Assembly (NCBI GenBank): GCA_963169105.1
Contig: OY720636.1
Coordinates: forward strand, 91,184,583 to 91,248,582
DNA length: 64,000 nt
Direction: 5' to 3'
Source of the DNA: Ceriagrion tenellum
Taxonomy: Eukaryota > Arthropoda > Insecta > Odonata > Coenagrionidae
Notes under the pieces: model-generated
What the model was told of the DNA's origin: nothing
The model's input: only the letters and a program-made list of their open reading frames with translations
Databases searched by the model: none
Position numbers and translations under genes: made by a program
In this document: in pieces, positions 10,229-20,411 of the stretch
Position numbering within the stretch: the stretch's first letter is position 1
Layout: each line of letters opens with the position of its first letter

Positions 10229-10807
10229 CAGGGTGTAAGAATGATATACGGCCAAATTTTCAGGACACATTTCTTACACGTAAAGAAAGATAAAATAGAT
10301 CAAATCTTTCACAAAACTTTGACGCGGACTAATTTTGTGCCGGACGATCAACATATTTTGCTGGAGCCAAAGTATTATGGTAGACACGAAGTAAAAGGGT
10401 TAATGTGATAGAAAAGGAATATTAGTCAGTAATTACGATTAATCGATAAAAATGCCTCATTACAGAGATTTAGGAGGCTGGCTGGTATTTTTCGTCGAAA
10501 ATCTCGGGAAGTAGTTCGGTAAGGGGCTGATATTTTGGTAACTTTGAAAGGGTGAAATATTTTTCTTTAAAACGAGACCAAATTCATTGACTTCTAGGTG
10601 AAATGATATTTCGCTCACACTACCGTAAGTCCATAGAACACCTGGAAATTGGTGCACCTCCACCGTTCCATCGAGTGGTAGAAATTGAATTCTAACATGG
10701 AAATAAAACGTTTCCGGACTCCAATCCGAATATCCAAATCATATATTTTTTTCAACGTGTGAGGATTGTGTCCTGAAAGTTTGGCCGTACCTTATTGTTA
10801 CACGCTG
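10229..10807. mobile_element. Non-autonomous Tc1/mariner-like element with nested M1
   Basis: The ends CAGGGTGTAAGAATGATATACGG (left) and the right end, reversed as CAGCGTGTAACAATAAGGTACGG, form a TIR that extends through GGCCAAA-TTTCAGGACACA, about 41 bp with few mismatches. The right flank is TA and the left flank TT, consistent with a decayed TA duplication. No transposase is present. An M1 MITE fragment sits inside it. Confidence 0.75.
10447..10627 (-). mobile_element. MITE family M1, truncated copy, nested
   Basis: On the minus strand it begins TTACGGTAGTGTGAGCGAAA and continues with the M1 body (ATATCATTTCACCTAGAA, AATGAATTTGGTCTCRTTTTA). The distal part of M1, including the other TIR, is missing. 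Confidence 0.85.
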
Positions 10808-11623
10808 TATACACTCGGGCCATAAACTGAATTCGAAGATTTATATCACTCTATTCATTCCAACGCTTTCCACAACGAATAAACATCTTCCTAATACCCT
10901 CGTCTCTAAGGTTACTGATTCCAACCAATTGCTCTGGCCCCTCTGCATACTCCACGTCTACCACTTGTCCCCATATGCCACGCTAATAACATGTTTGTCG
11001 TAAAAACTAACATAGAATTTGAATTTACGAATTTTACCGACTACGTTGACGACAAACGCGAGACGCAGATCCCGCTCACTGTGTGTGGGAAGGAGGAAAT
11101 TGGATTGATCTCCTTGAATCGCGGTGCACCGCACGCTTGCAGATTTTCCATTGTTTCTCTTATTACTCCCCCCAGAGCGGAATTCCGAGGCACGCCCGCC
11201 AATTTGCCCCGAATCGAAAAGATGGGCAAAACTAGATGGGCGACGGATTGGTTAGAATGTCAGGAAGGGGGGCAGAAGGGGCAGAACTCACCTACCCCTC
11301 CTCTTATGTTTTCTACTTTTCCGTCTCCGCCCTCTATTACCCACGGCGACACCTGACGGTCGAAATGCGTCGCGGACTTGACGCGCGATTCCACTGAAAT
11401 GGCATTCATTGCCTTCGGCCATGCTGGCGCGAATACGAATTGGACGGAAAGAACTATTATCCTTCGACAAAGAGCCGGGACAATGCTAAAAAAGGTGCGC
11501 CTTGATCAAAAACAAGGACCTATTCATAGGTTAATGAAGAAAGTAGATGTTGTATTGACGCTCCAAAGGTTAACTGGCCCAGCTGACATGACTACTACAC
11601 AAAATTTATTAGTTAATTTTGTG
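10808..11623. other. No supported gene
   Basis: There are open frames at 10991-11356 and 11378-11662, but they overlap frames on the other strand and match nothing I know. A GC-richer part (11040-11500) has a donor-like signal only by chance. The piece 10850-10990 might be a very degraded LINE tail on the minus strand. Confidence 0.35.
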
Positions 11624-12629
11624 ACTAATGCTGTGCTATTTGTTCCTATTTTTTTATTTTGAATTTTTCTAAACGAATCATTACGTTACCGCGAGAATCA
11701 CGCTACTAATACTTATTAGTGTGAGGCACATAAAAATTTAAATATTTAATGTTTATTATTAAAATGTTTTTACAAATGAAGGTTTAAATGCTATTTATTA
11801 TTCTAATTTAGTTTAATGAAAACTTTTAGTTTTAAAACAAGCCATTGGACACCTTTTTACGTCGATTCTTCTCTTGAGATATGTGATAACGAAAATCTAA
11901 TGGCACTTGAAAATCGTCATTTTGAAAAATAGCCGTTATTCAGCTGTTATTTAAATTTTCACTAACTAATGCTGTGCTATTTGTACATTATTCCTATTTT
12001 GAATTTTTATGAACGAATCATTACGTTACCGCGAGAATCACACTACTAATACTTATTAGTGTGAGGCACATAAAAATTTAATCTATTAAATGTTTATTAT
12101 TAATTTTTTTTAAATTGTTTGTTAAAGCGGGTCAATTCTGCATAAAAATTTGTTTAAAAATACAAAATACAAGTTCCCTTTGGATGGGTTACAAGGCATT
12201 TGTTATATCTTGGGTATGGTCCTGCTAAGCATTATGCTTCTCAGCAGGTTCCAGGATTATCGTATCCAGTAGCATCAATTTACATCTTTACATATATACA
12301 TTTAAACATAAATAAAATATAACCAGCCTTATTTTCATACATTCATATAAGTATTATCCTCAATAGAATCTCTAAAACATAAAAATATTACATTTAAATC
12401 TTTTTGGCATTGTACGCACATATGACAAATGTTTTAACAAATGATAGTTTTAATGCTATTTGTAATTCTGATTTAGTTTGATGAAAACTTTTAGTTTTAA
12501 AACAAGCCATTGGACACCTTTTTACGTCGATTCTTCTCTTGAGATATGTGATAACGAAAATCTAATGGCAGTGGAAATCGTCATTTTGAAAAATAGCCGT
12601 TATTCAGCTGTTATTTAAATTTTCACAAA
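11624..12629. repeat. A-B-A'-B' tandem duplication, interrupted
   Basis: Block A (11624-11772, CTAATGCTGTGCTATTTGT ... CTACTAATACTTATTAGTGTG) recurs at 11965-12112. Block B (about 11764-11964, GACACCTTTTTACGTCGATT, AATAGCCGTTATTCAGCTG) recurs at 12429-12629. The unit is therefore about 340 bp in tandem, with 12113-12428 inserted in the second unit. High similarity by eye suggests a recent event. Confidence 0.85.
12113..12428. repeat. Insertion within the second duplicated unit
   Basis: About 316 bp are present in the second A-B unit and absent from the first. The insertion contains a hairpin-forming CTGCTAAGCATTATGCTTCTCAGCAG. It may be an unrecognised short mobile element; no TIR or poly-A tail was clear. 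Confidence 0.5.
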
Positions 12630-13718
12630 ATGCTTGAAAATATTCATTATTTTACTAGGTGAACGTTTCGTCAAATTTTCGTCAAAATCTGAGAGGTCAA
12701 GGGTCAACTTTGGTCCGAAGAGGCGTGGAATGACTGAATACCTATTATAACTGCTCCACTGATGTATTCAATATGCCTGTGAGCCCTTATATACTCATGC
12801 CTTCAATCTTCCCCTGAGCTGCCGTAATTTGTGGTTCCATCTACTATCTTCTTTAATGTGTTTGGCGACTTTTCATCAGTCCTCCACTCTGCGGCGCCAT
12901 AACAGTATCAAGTTCTACGGAGGAGAATAGTGTCTCGTAAAAATAATGTTATGGTAGCCTTTTTTATCGAATTGATAAGATTCTGGTGTTACTCTCTACT
13001 GCTGTAGTATTTACATTGATAATGTCTGAAAAATATCATTATAATGCTAAATTTGGAGATACAGCAATAATGATTAATATGTTGAATTTAAGTCCATTAC
13101 TGCGTAGAAGCATCACGGGTCACTGAGTGCCAAGTAATCAGCGAACAAGCATCATGATGAATGTAGCGTGTGAATTGAAAAACAATCTGCGTCCCTCTGG
13201 CGTCAAATTCGTCGGAATACGAGTGCCATCAAGAGTAAACGACAGAATTCTTTTTTACGTTGAATTTGTACATGTGCGAACATTTACTTTATTTTTTTAT
13301 TCAATCATAATAAGGTATACTAAAAAGTTGAAACGTCTGAATATAGTTTTGGATACCGGGAAAGTTTAAAATTTGACCTTCCCCTTCAAAAGGTTTTGAC
13401 TGTTCTTTGCCGAAGATAATTGCGCAGTTGACAGCTAGTACCCGTAGCCAAGCACTGAACACGTCCGATGCTGTGTAGAATTTTGGCGGAGTGAATCACG
13501 TCGCCGAAGAATCCATGATGGTAGCTTTCGTTAACACCATGTGTTAGTGAAAAAATTGTTTACTTTTCAGGTAGTAATTCCGGCGTAACTCATTGGAAAT
13601 CGATGATGTTCATCATAGTGAAAATGGTAACTTATTCCACTATTTATTTTCCAAGTGATGTGATCCGTAATTTGAAAAAAATGTTGCTTGACATTTTTGA
13701 TCATTCTAATATTTTTCT
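12630..13718. other. No feature seen
   Basis: Possible degraded LINE remnants at 12720-12960 on the minus strand are too weak to annotate. The remainder is AT-rich. Confidence 0.35.
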
Positions 13719-13769
13719 TATTAACTTAAATAAAACTTTGTATACTCCACTTATAGGTTTTAATAACAC

Positions 13770-13802
13770 GACCCGGGTTTCGACACTTCGTGTCATCTTC
13801 AG
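13770..13802 (-). ncRNA. Hammerhead-ribozyme-like motif (F1 left arm)
   Basis: The minus strand reads CTGAAGA, T, GACAC-GAA-GTGTC hairpin, GAAA, CCCGG, GTC. This is the conserved order of a type I hammerhead core, with one extra U before stem II and a tiny stem III. The inverted copy is at 14667-14699. Confidence 0.5.
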
Positions 13803-13855
13803 GTGCAAATACAACATCTATCACTCTATATATACAGGTTCGTGGTAGGGGGGCT

Positions 13856-13911
13856 GCTTGGAGGTGGGAAAGGGTTAGGGGGTGGACCCTAACCCTTTCC
13901 CACCTCCAAGC
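13856..13911. repeat. 25-bp perfect hairpin
   Basis: Arms 13856-13880 and 13887-13911 are perfectly complementary with a 6-nt spacer. The arm contains GGGTTAGGG, which looks telomere-like but is explained by the hairpin. Confidence 0.9.
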
Positions 13912-13962
13912 ATCCCCCCCCCCAAGCCCGCCTACCACACCCCCTCACCCCTCCTCTCTCAG

Positions 13963-14600
13963 GGCCGTATTCATAGTCGTTACCTGGGTGTCCCCCAGAT
14001 GTGGGGAGCCCCTTGGCTCAGAAATAGTATTCATAGTCGTTACCCAAGGGACTGTTGTCCCCTAACCCTCCCCCAGGCCGTCGATTTCCTGAGTAAGGCA
14101 TTAAGCTTACCCAAAGCTCCCCTAACGCAGTACTGCTGCCCACGCGTGGGGCGAATGGATACTACAGTACTAATGGCAGTACACGATAATATCAACATCT
14201 TCCCATAGTAACGTCTTCTGTTTACAAACACGAGTACTTATTGGATCACCCTCGTATTCCTCATCATTCAAATTACATAAATATTTAAGTAATATTTAAA
14301 TCATTCTCTAATATTCCTTCAATCATTTTTCATCAACATTTTGTAACAGTAGACTGTATTATTGTTTACAGCGTGCTTGGTTACGGTGAGAAATGAGCAT
14401 TGAAAACATCGAGAACCATTCAGCGAAACCGTTCATATGTATTTTTGCATGGGATTGTTGCCAAATCTCTTTCCCAGGCGTCCCCTGACTGGGTGTTACC
14501 CAGGTAATGTTTATGAATCGCTCAGCGTAGGGGACCCCTAGGTGTTACCTGGCTGGGGGATACCCAGGTAACCCCTAGGAATACGACTATGAATACGGGC
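13963..14600. mobile_element. MITE with GCCGTATTCATAGTCG termini, nested in the foldback
   Basis: The left end GGCCGTATTCATAGTCGTTA with CCTGGGTGTCCCCC is matched by the inverted right end (CCCAGGTAAC ... GACTATGAATACGGGC). A third copy of the end motif sits at 14028-14066. There is no coding capacity. TCAG occurs just outside the left end and one base outside the right, a possible target duplication. Confidence 0.75.
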
Positions 14601-14666
14601 ATCAGATTCATTCCCCTCCCCTACCACAAACCTGTATATATAGAGTGATAGATGTTGTATTTGCAC

Positions 14667-14699
14667 CTGAAGATGACACGAAGTGTCGAAACCCGGGTC
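14667..14699 (+). ncRNA. Hammerhead-ribozyme-like motif (F1 right arm)
   Basis: CTGAAGA (14667-14673) is followed by T, stem II GACAC/GTGTC with a GAA loop, then GAAA (14688-14691), a short self-complementary CCCGGG and the GTC cleavage-like triplet ending at 14699. All conserved core positions of CTGANGA and GAAA are kept. Stem III would be too short for a stable monomer; hammerheads of this kind in Penelope-like elements are known to act as dimers. Confidence 0.55.
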
Positions 14700-14748
14700 G
14701 TGTTATTAAAACCTATAGTGGAGTATACAAAGTTTTATTTAAGTTAAT

Positions 14749-14796
14749 ATGAATTACTTCCACGAAGTCAAGCCTGGAACCATTTCCTTTGCTAAT
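14749..14796 (+). other. Conserved short reading-frame start after the F1 foldback
   Basis: An ATG 50 nt after the GTC triplet opens MNYFHEVKPGTISFAN. The same start with one change follows the second F1 copy at 58586, and similar FH-x-V/I-x-P peptides follow families F2 (48424) and F5 (33260). This looks like the N-terminus of the element's protein. The frame decays quickly. Confidence 0.45.
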
Positions 14797-15578
14797 ATTT
14801 TTCCATTGATTAAGTCAATATGTTGGGTGCTCTAAATGACGCATGGTATGATTTTCAACGCCTGAGATTTTTTATGACCATTTTTTATAGTATCGCGAGT
14901 ATTTCTTGACCTAAATTATGTTCAAATGTTAAAATATTAGATCACATCATTCATTGATTCCACTCTATATTTTCGCTAACAGACCCAAGTTTCTGTATAT
15001 TATGCCATTTTCCAGTTTGCCATTTACTTTTCATTTCTTTCCAAGCCAAATCAGTGCATTCAACTGCACTTTAATCTTGGACGAACTAAAGCAATCAAAT
15101 CTTAGAATTTCAGTAACTGTGGACATTAGCGATTTTGAGGAGAGTTTCACTATTCTTGCGAAGTTTCATTCGCTGCCTGCGTGAGGATGAATGAGGGTCT
15201 CCCCGGCGCTACACGCTATGCATTCAAATTTGACGGTCAGCACTCTTTTCGTTCAATTAATCTCCACCCGCATCGGCGATACGGAGGCTTAAATCGAGCA
15301 CGAATCGAAGACCACCAAGGCCATCACGAAAAACGATCGCGAAAAAGCAAGCTTTTTTGACATGACTGAGTACATGTTGAAAGAAGGATTGCACAGCTTC
15401 GATAGGAGGAGGTTGGGTGTAGAGCACTGAGGTAGATGGAGAGGGAATTACGTCATCAAACTGAAACATGACGACCGAAATAACAACCATAATGTTTAAC
15501 CCTGCTCTCGCCTTGCTCTCCTATGGATGATGGGACGGAATGGACTAATTAGTTGTAACTCGTTTATTATGTATTAAG
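14797..15578. other. No feature seen
   Basis: AT-rich sequence without coding or repeat signal. Confidence 0.4.
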
Positions 15579-15935
15579 CAACGTTTTTTTTACCCGAGTC
15601 ACATATAATACAAATTTGTATACATCAATCACGTTATTGTTTATATTGACCAACGTTTTTTATTACCCGTGTCACATGTAATACAAATTTTTACGCGTCA
15701 ACCATGTTATTGATTATATTGAACAACGTTTTTTATTACCCGTGTCACATGTAATACAAATTGTTACGCATCAACCTCGTTATTGTTTATATTGAACAAC
15801 GTTTTTTATTACCCGTGTCACATGTGATAAAATATTTACACATCCACCACGTTATTGTGTATATTGAAGAACGTTTTCTATTACCCGTGTCACATGTGAT
15901 ACAATATTTGCACATCAAACTTCCTCATTCCTCAC
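15579..15935. repeat. Minisatellite, period about 73 bp, nearly 5 copies
   Basis: The unit begins CAACGTTTTTTATTACCCGT and includes GTCACATGTRATACAAAT and ACGTTATTG. Unit starts lie at 15579, 15651, 15724, 15797 and 15869. The first and last units are the most diverged. No spacers of CRISPR type are present. Confidence 0.93.
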
Positions 15936-16254
15936 CTCCGTCCAAATCATGTCCCAATTCTGTTTCCTTCTGTGTATAGTCCTGGTCCTCCTTGAATTGT
16001 CCACTTTCTTTACTTCCCGACACTCGTGTGTATTTTCTTGATTTTGTCCACACTCCTTCTCCACACAACACTTGCACGTACACTTTCCACTCCCTCTTCA
16101 CACGTTCTGACCCTCTCCCAACAAAACTCTCCTCTTACTCCCCGTAATTTTCCTCAACAATCCTATCCCCCAACAATATGCTCCCTGTTCAGACATTCCG
16201 TGTGAGGCAGAACTGCCAACCTGTAAAATCATTACAATGGTGGCGAGCTGTTAC
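15936..16254. other. Pyrimidine-rich sequence, no gene
   Basis: A CT-rich strand (15920-16200) without a coding frame. It may be decayed LINE antisense, but no motif is readable. Confidence 0.35.
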
Positions 16255-16550
16255 GCCACATAGTGAGAATATCACTGAGAATATCACGCCAAACTAAATT
16301 TCTAGGTCCGAGGGAAGCGATAAAATAAGAGAAATGCATTTCTGAAGAGATAGGTACAAAAATTTGTTGTTTCTGCGCACAAGTTGTCATCATGAAAACT
16401 GATCTCTACCTAAAGAACTCCCATAATACGCTTCATCATTTCACCTCCCAAAATCTTACCCTTTACACGGCTGGTGTCCTAATACACCCTGCCACACGCT
16501 CATTCGGCGGCTCGTAGGGTAGTATGTAGAAGTCAAATTTTGTTCGTGCA
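16255..16550 (+). pseudogene. Non-LTR retrotransposon 3' end (family B, copy 3)
   Basis: It contains the family B end: GATAAAATAAGAGAAAT, ACTCCCATAATACGC, CTGGTGTCCTAATACACCC, then CTCATTCGGCGGCTCGTAGG and GTAGTATGTAG. Nearly all coding sequence is lost. Confidence 0.82.
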
Positions 16551-17683
16551 GAGACGATATTGTAACTATTTCTATCAAGGTTACCCATCTCATTACTACA
16601 ATGTTACCAATTCATCACTCATGCGTGGGAAGCATTTATAATCTTCTGTCTCGTGGAATTTATCCCCCGCACATCCCTCCTCTATCATAATTATTTTATC
16701 TATTTTTATTAAGATTCGAACCACCGATACATTTAGGGAGATAGCTATATAACCTTGTCAGTTATAGGAGTGAGACTTTGGGTCAACCGCGCCTGTCTAG
16801 AACCCTACGTTATTGCGTACAAATTTCTCTCACACTTAACTCATTTTGATATTTCTAGACGTGATTTATGAACTCCGCAGACCGCCATTATGTTTACTCC
16901 GAGTTGGAAAAATATCGGTTCGGTCTTAGGGCCGAGGATCACCGGAAACCAGTCGGCTCCCATTTCCCGTAGAAATTACCTTTGACGAACCTAAGGGACC
17001 TAATCAGAAGCGACCTTCTCGTCAACTTTAATTTCCCCTGGGTCAATTATATAGCTCTCTCTTCCCTCTCCCTCCACCCCATCCGTTTATGGGAGACCCA
17101 TTATCCTTAAAGGGCACGGAAGCGACCCTTATTGGTAGGGGTGGGAGAGACGTATCCCGTCAACAGTCCGACTATTCTTTCTTCTTCCTGTCCTCTGCCA
17201 GACTTCCCACCACGCCCCTAAACCCTGCCTCGCATGTCTATAGCGATTTCCTCCCTAATTCCCTAGAAAAGCTTTTACGCTCAAATGATTCAAGAGTAAT
17301 TTTTTATCATATTTTCCGCACTTGGCAGAAAAGCTTGTCCTCCGTCTTGTTATCTACGTCGAAATAAACCTATCTTTCATTAAAAAAAAATAATTTATCG
17401 TTGAAGATGCGGTACGAAGATATCGTTAAAAGTGACGACGGGTGAGGCACGGAAAGAATTAATACATTTCTGGCATAAAACAGGACACTTTTGCGGAAAA
17501 TGTATCTTTAAATTGACATTTTTTAAGAAATTAAATAGTAGTACAATTAAGAAATATATGCATCTTATTATTTAATATCCTCTTAGCTATTAACTGCAGT
17601 AATTAAGCAGGAAACAATTAATTAAGCATTAAACAAGCGGACAAATACCACTTCATAATCAAAGTTGGTTTTTAAAAAGTAGG
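16551..17683. other. No feature seen
   Basis: Open frame 17089-17367 lacks homology. It has no bias beyond a short GC-richer patch at 16900-17240. Confidence 0.35.
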
Positions 17684-18122
17684 TATTCTACCGGTTGAGG
17701 TAGGTTTTGTTGAATGTCAGAGAGTCTCCTCCCGTTTTTCTACACTTTCAGGGGTCTTTCACGCTCTAGTATTTCCTATTTCACCTCAGCATACGATCTG
17801 CCCTTCTTCATCCTATCTATGAAACCTATTCTTTTTCTTACCCTTCCCCGCTTGCCCAACATCCTTACCACTATCGAACTCTTCAGCAACCCGTTGCCCT
17901 TTATTACATCCTGCAGCCATCTACCCTGCCTATCTCGAATTTCTTTGAGAAGTTTCCTTTTATCACCAACTATCTCAAGCTCTTCCTCGTTTGACTTTAT
18001 CTCCGTCCACCTCACCATTTCCATCCTTCTCCACAGCCACATCTCAAATACCTGCATCCTATTCTCGTCCTCATTTCTGAGGGTCCACGTTTCTGCCCCA
18101 TACAACGCTGCGCTCCATTTAT
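17684..18122 (-). pseudogene. Non-LTR retrotransposon 3' end (family A, copy 1)
   Basis: The minus-strand frame 18105-17776 reads MYGAETWTLRNEDENR, VFEMWLWRRMEMVRWTE, EIRDRQGRWLQDVIKGNGLL and KKGRSYAEVK, the C-terminal domain of a LINE RT. It is followed by a 3' UTR ending ACCTCAACCGGTAGAATA. Six further copies or fragments occur in the window. The copy is truncated at its 5' end just before the YGAETW motif. A 194-codon plus-strand frame over the same bases is antisense. Confidence 0.88.
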
Positions 18123-19679
18123 CCTATGACTATCCATATATCCTTCCTAGCTTATATAGTGCTAGATGTTGTACGTCAAGTTTCCTACCAGTATGTGTAG
18201 TATGTATTTTGGTCTTGTTAGTAATTTTGAATTTTCATGGGAGTCAAATAGCTAATGCTATGCGAGACCTTCAAAGATCAGTTTATTCACTGCTGTAGTC
18301 AATATTTAGACCGGAAAACGGATCAGTCGCGGTGTGAATACCTGAAGATCGGAACGAAATCAGCATATTCCTTGTGAAGGTCATTAGGCAATGACAGCCG
18401 GTTGAAAAGACTTATATTCTTAGTATTTTGCTACTTTGTAAACTTGTTAAAATAATGATAAAGTGAAACAAGCAGCTTTGCGCTGCAAAGTGAAACCTAT
18501 ACTGATGAAATCCAACATCCGGTCGGGACTGGGGGCGATATAAATGATGGAGATAACGGCTGAACTGATTTACTAGGTTTCGCTGTCGTTTTTGTTTGTA
18601 TAGTATTAATTAACCCTGGAAAATTCCCCGATTTTTCAATTTCAAAATTAAAAACTATAAAGCTAAAAAATAAACACTCCCCCATTATCATTTTCCATAA
18701 CAATCTTCCTTAACGATGCACTAAGCCGTGATGCTTTTATTTTGTAAACATTATCAACGGCCTCAATATATTACACTTTTTCTAGTGGTATATCCCGCAC
18801 ACGCATTCATAAATAAACTCTGTGCTAATAGAATTTGCATAACTGGATATTTTCCCTCTAATTTTGTTGAGTTATCAACTATTCTATTGTCGATTCTTTC
18901 CCATGAAAAGTTCCTGCTTGGTATTCTCTCCAGCACTTAACTACTGTGGCTGAAATCAAAATGCTTAATGTCTATAGAAATGACCCAAAATGCTGCTACT
19001 TGGGCCGGAAAATTGTTCGCTACATAAAAATATTGATTACATTACATTTTGATTTCCTGTACCCAAGGCATGGCATCTTTGACCACCTTACGTTTTCCAA
19101 GGTGCGCATAAAAAATTTGGAATTTCTCATTTTTCTCGTATCGAAAAAATCACGTTGAAACTTGACGCTATTTTTTTCGCAACCGTCCTTAGTTTTGGCA
19201 CGAACACCTTCGGGGTTACTGCCATCTTCTTGGTGATATGAAGTGCGAAATAAATGGCGGGTTAAAATTTGAGGGTACCGGGAAACAATTCCATTTTTAA
19301 TGAGTCATCCGAAAGCGAACGCCCATGCAAAAATTCCCCGGAAAAAAAAAAAACGAGCGTCATGATCGGCAGTCTTGTCTAGGTCAAGTTCTCATTGTCA
19401 AATGATTTTCCCCGTGTGGAATCAGCGGACCATGGTAGGTTGTTAATGTAATAAAATGGTGTGAAATTGACCTTGAAAGTTTATTTCTACCTGTAATTAA
19501 GTCAGTATTAATTTTGTCTGTTTGTAAAGTGACATGCGCATAGTATATTCCAAACCACGTCGAGGGTGTGTTGCAGGGGATACATGTTGGTATTCAGAAG
19601 AATTATGGGATCTGTCAGTGAAGGCATTTGTTCACAATACATGGTGGAAAACCTTATGTATGTATTTGGTTTCTTAAAT
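18123..19679. other. No gene seen
   Basis: AT-rich. There is a small stem GCAGCTTTGCGCTGC near 18471-18485. Nothing else was recognised. Confidence 0.35.
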
Positions 19680-19981
19680 GGTCTCACGTCTTATTTTGCA
19701 TGATAGAATGGAGTTTAATAATTACGCAATTCCATACCAAGATGGCGTATGCGCAATAAACAGTGCGGAGGCTTAATCAGTGTATGAATGTATTATTTTG
19801 TGGCGAATGACGAGTCATGTCATTGATTCTGACCATTTATAAGTGATCTCACAACTTAGTTTGCGTGATGGAATGGAGTTTAACAATTTTCCTTCCATTA
19901 GAACAACAATACGGCGGATGCGCAATAAACCGCCCAGAGGTTTCAATAGTGCGTGTATGTGTTATTATGTGGCGAATGACA
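19680..19981 (+). repeat. Tandem duplication, period about 166 bp
   Basis: Unit 1 (about 19680-19815) and unit 2 (about 19845-19981) share GGAATGGAGTTTAAYAATT, GATGCGCAATAAAC and TTATKTTGTGGCGAATGAC. The divergence is substantial, so the duplication is old. Confidence 0.75.
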
Positions 19982-20296
19982 AATCTATTTAAACGAAATG
20001 TGCCTTTATGAGGTGCATGAGTAATGTTATGAATTAGGCATGCATGCTTTAATTTTATCCAGTGGTAAGAGAGAAGACCTAGCATATGAAGCGTTAGTCA
20101 TCGGGGGCTGAGTTACGAGAGCGGCATTACTTGCAACCTGAGTTTACTTTTGTGATGGGGTACACAGTTTTATGGATCACATCAACCCATCTCTTGGTTA
20201 AATGTTTGTTCAACCGGCCATAAGTTAAACAATGTACGCTATCCAAAATTGTTTTCATTTGTTTTTACTCCGGTGGTTGCGATGGAAACTCCATAG
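19982..20296. other. Sequence upstream of candidate exon
   Basis: It ends in a pyrimidine-rich tract (TTGTTTTCATTTGTTTTTAC, 20249-20268) with the first downstream AG at 20295-20296, which serves as the proposed acceptor. Confidence 0.4.
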
Positions 20297-20411
20297 CCAT
20301 CCCCATCGGTCCCACCTACCTCAACGACGACATCCGCCCCTGGGTCGTTTTCGTCCACGGAGGAAGCGATGCCCGCCTACACATCACCCTCAATCACCCG
20401 CTTTTATACAG
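20297..20411 (+). CDS. Candidate internal coding exon
   Basis: A 115-nt segment lies between a pyrimidine tract plus AG (20295-20296) and a donor CAG|GTGAAC (20412). In one frame it is fully open with strongly C-ending codons (ATC CCC ATC GGT CCC ACC TAC) and encodes IPIGPTYLNDDIRPWVVFVH then GGSDARLHITLNHPLLY. It starts with two bases completing a codon and ends with two bases of a codon, so it can follow the exon at 3270-3578 (which ends with one base) in frame. I do not recognise the protein; the peptide looks like a folded beta-rich segment. It is short and isolated, so chance or TE origin cannot be excluded. Confidence 0.45.

Larger units (their letters stand above)
13719..14748. mobile_element. 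Foldback element with hammerhead-like ends (family F1, copy a)
   Basis: Terminal inverted arms of about 125 bp (13719-13845 and 14628-14748) are almost perfectly complementary. They include ACTTAAATAAAACTTTGTAT, GTATACTCCACTATAGG, the ribozyme-like core, and GATGTTGTATTTGCACC. The loop has been invaded by a MITE (about 13963-14600). A second copy of the family lies at 58315-58585, and both continue into the same flanking sequence at the right, so the element originally extended further. This fits the partly inverted terminal repeats of Penelope-like elements, but no RT or GIY-YIG domain is present here. Confidence 0.75.

Noticed and set aside
10991..11662. Two plus-strand frames that might be exons
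   Set aside because: No splice-flanked boundaries, overlapping frames on the opposite strand, and no recognisable motif.
12720..12960. Degraded LINE C-terminus on the minus strand
   Set aside because: The readable residues are too few to separate from chance.
13865..13900. Interstitial telomeric repeat (GGGTTAGGG / CCCTAACCC)
   Set aside because: The words occur once in each arm of a perfect hairpin and are not tandem.
15579..15935. CRISPR-like array
   Set aside because: Repeats are head-to-tail with a homologous, not unique, middle part, and the context is eukaryotic. It is a minisatellite.
17714..18298. 194-codon plus-strand open frame
   Set aside because: It is the antisense of a family A LINE C-terminus, which has clear RT-tail motifs on the minus strand. 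The extension past 18122 has no homology.
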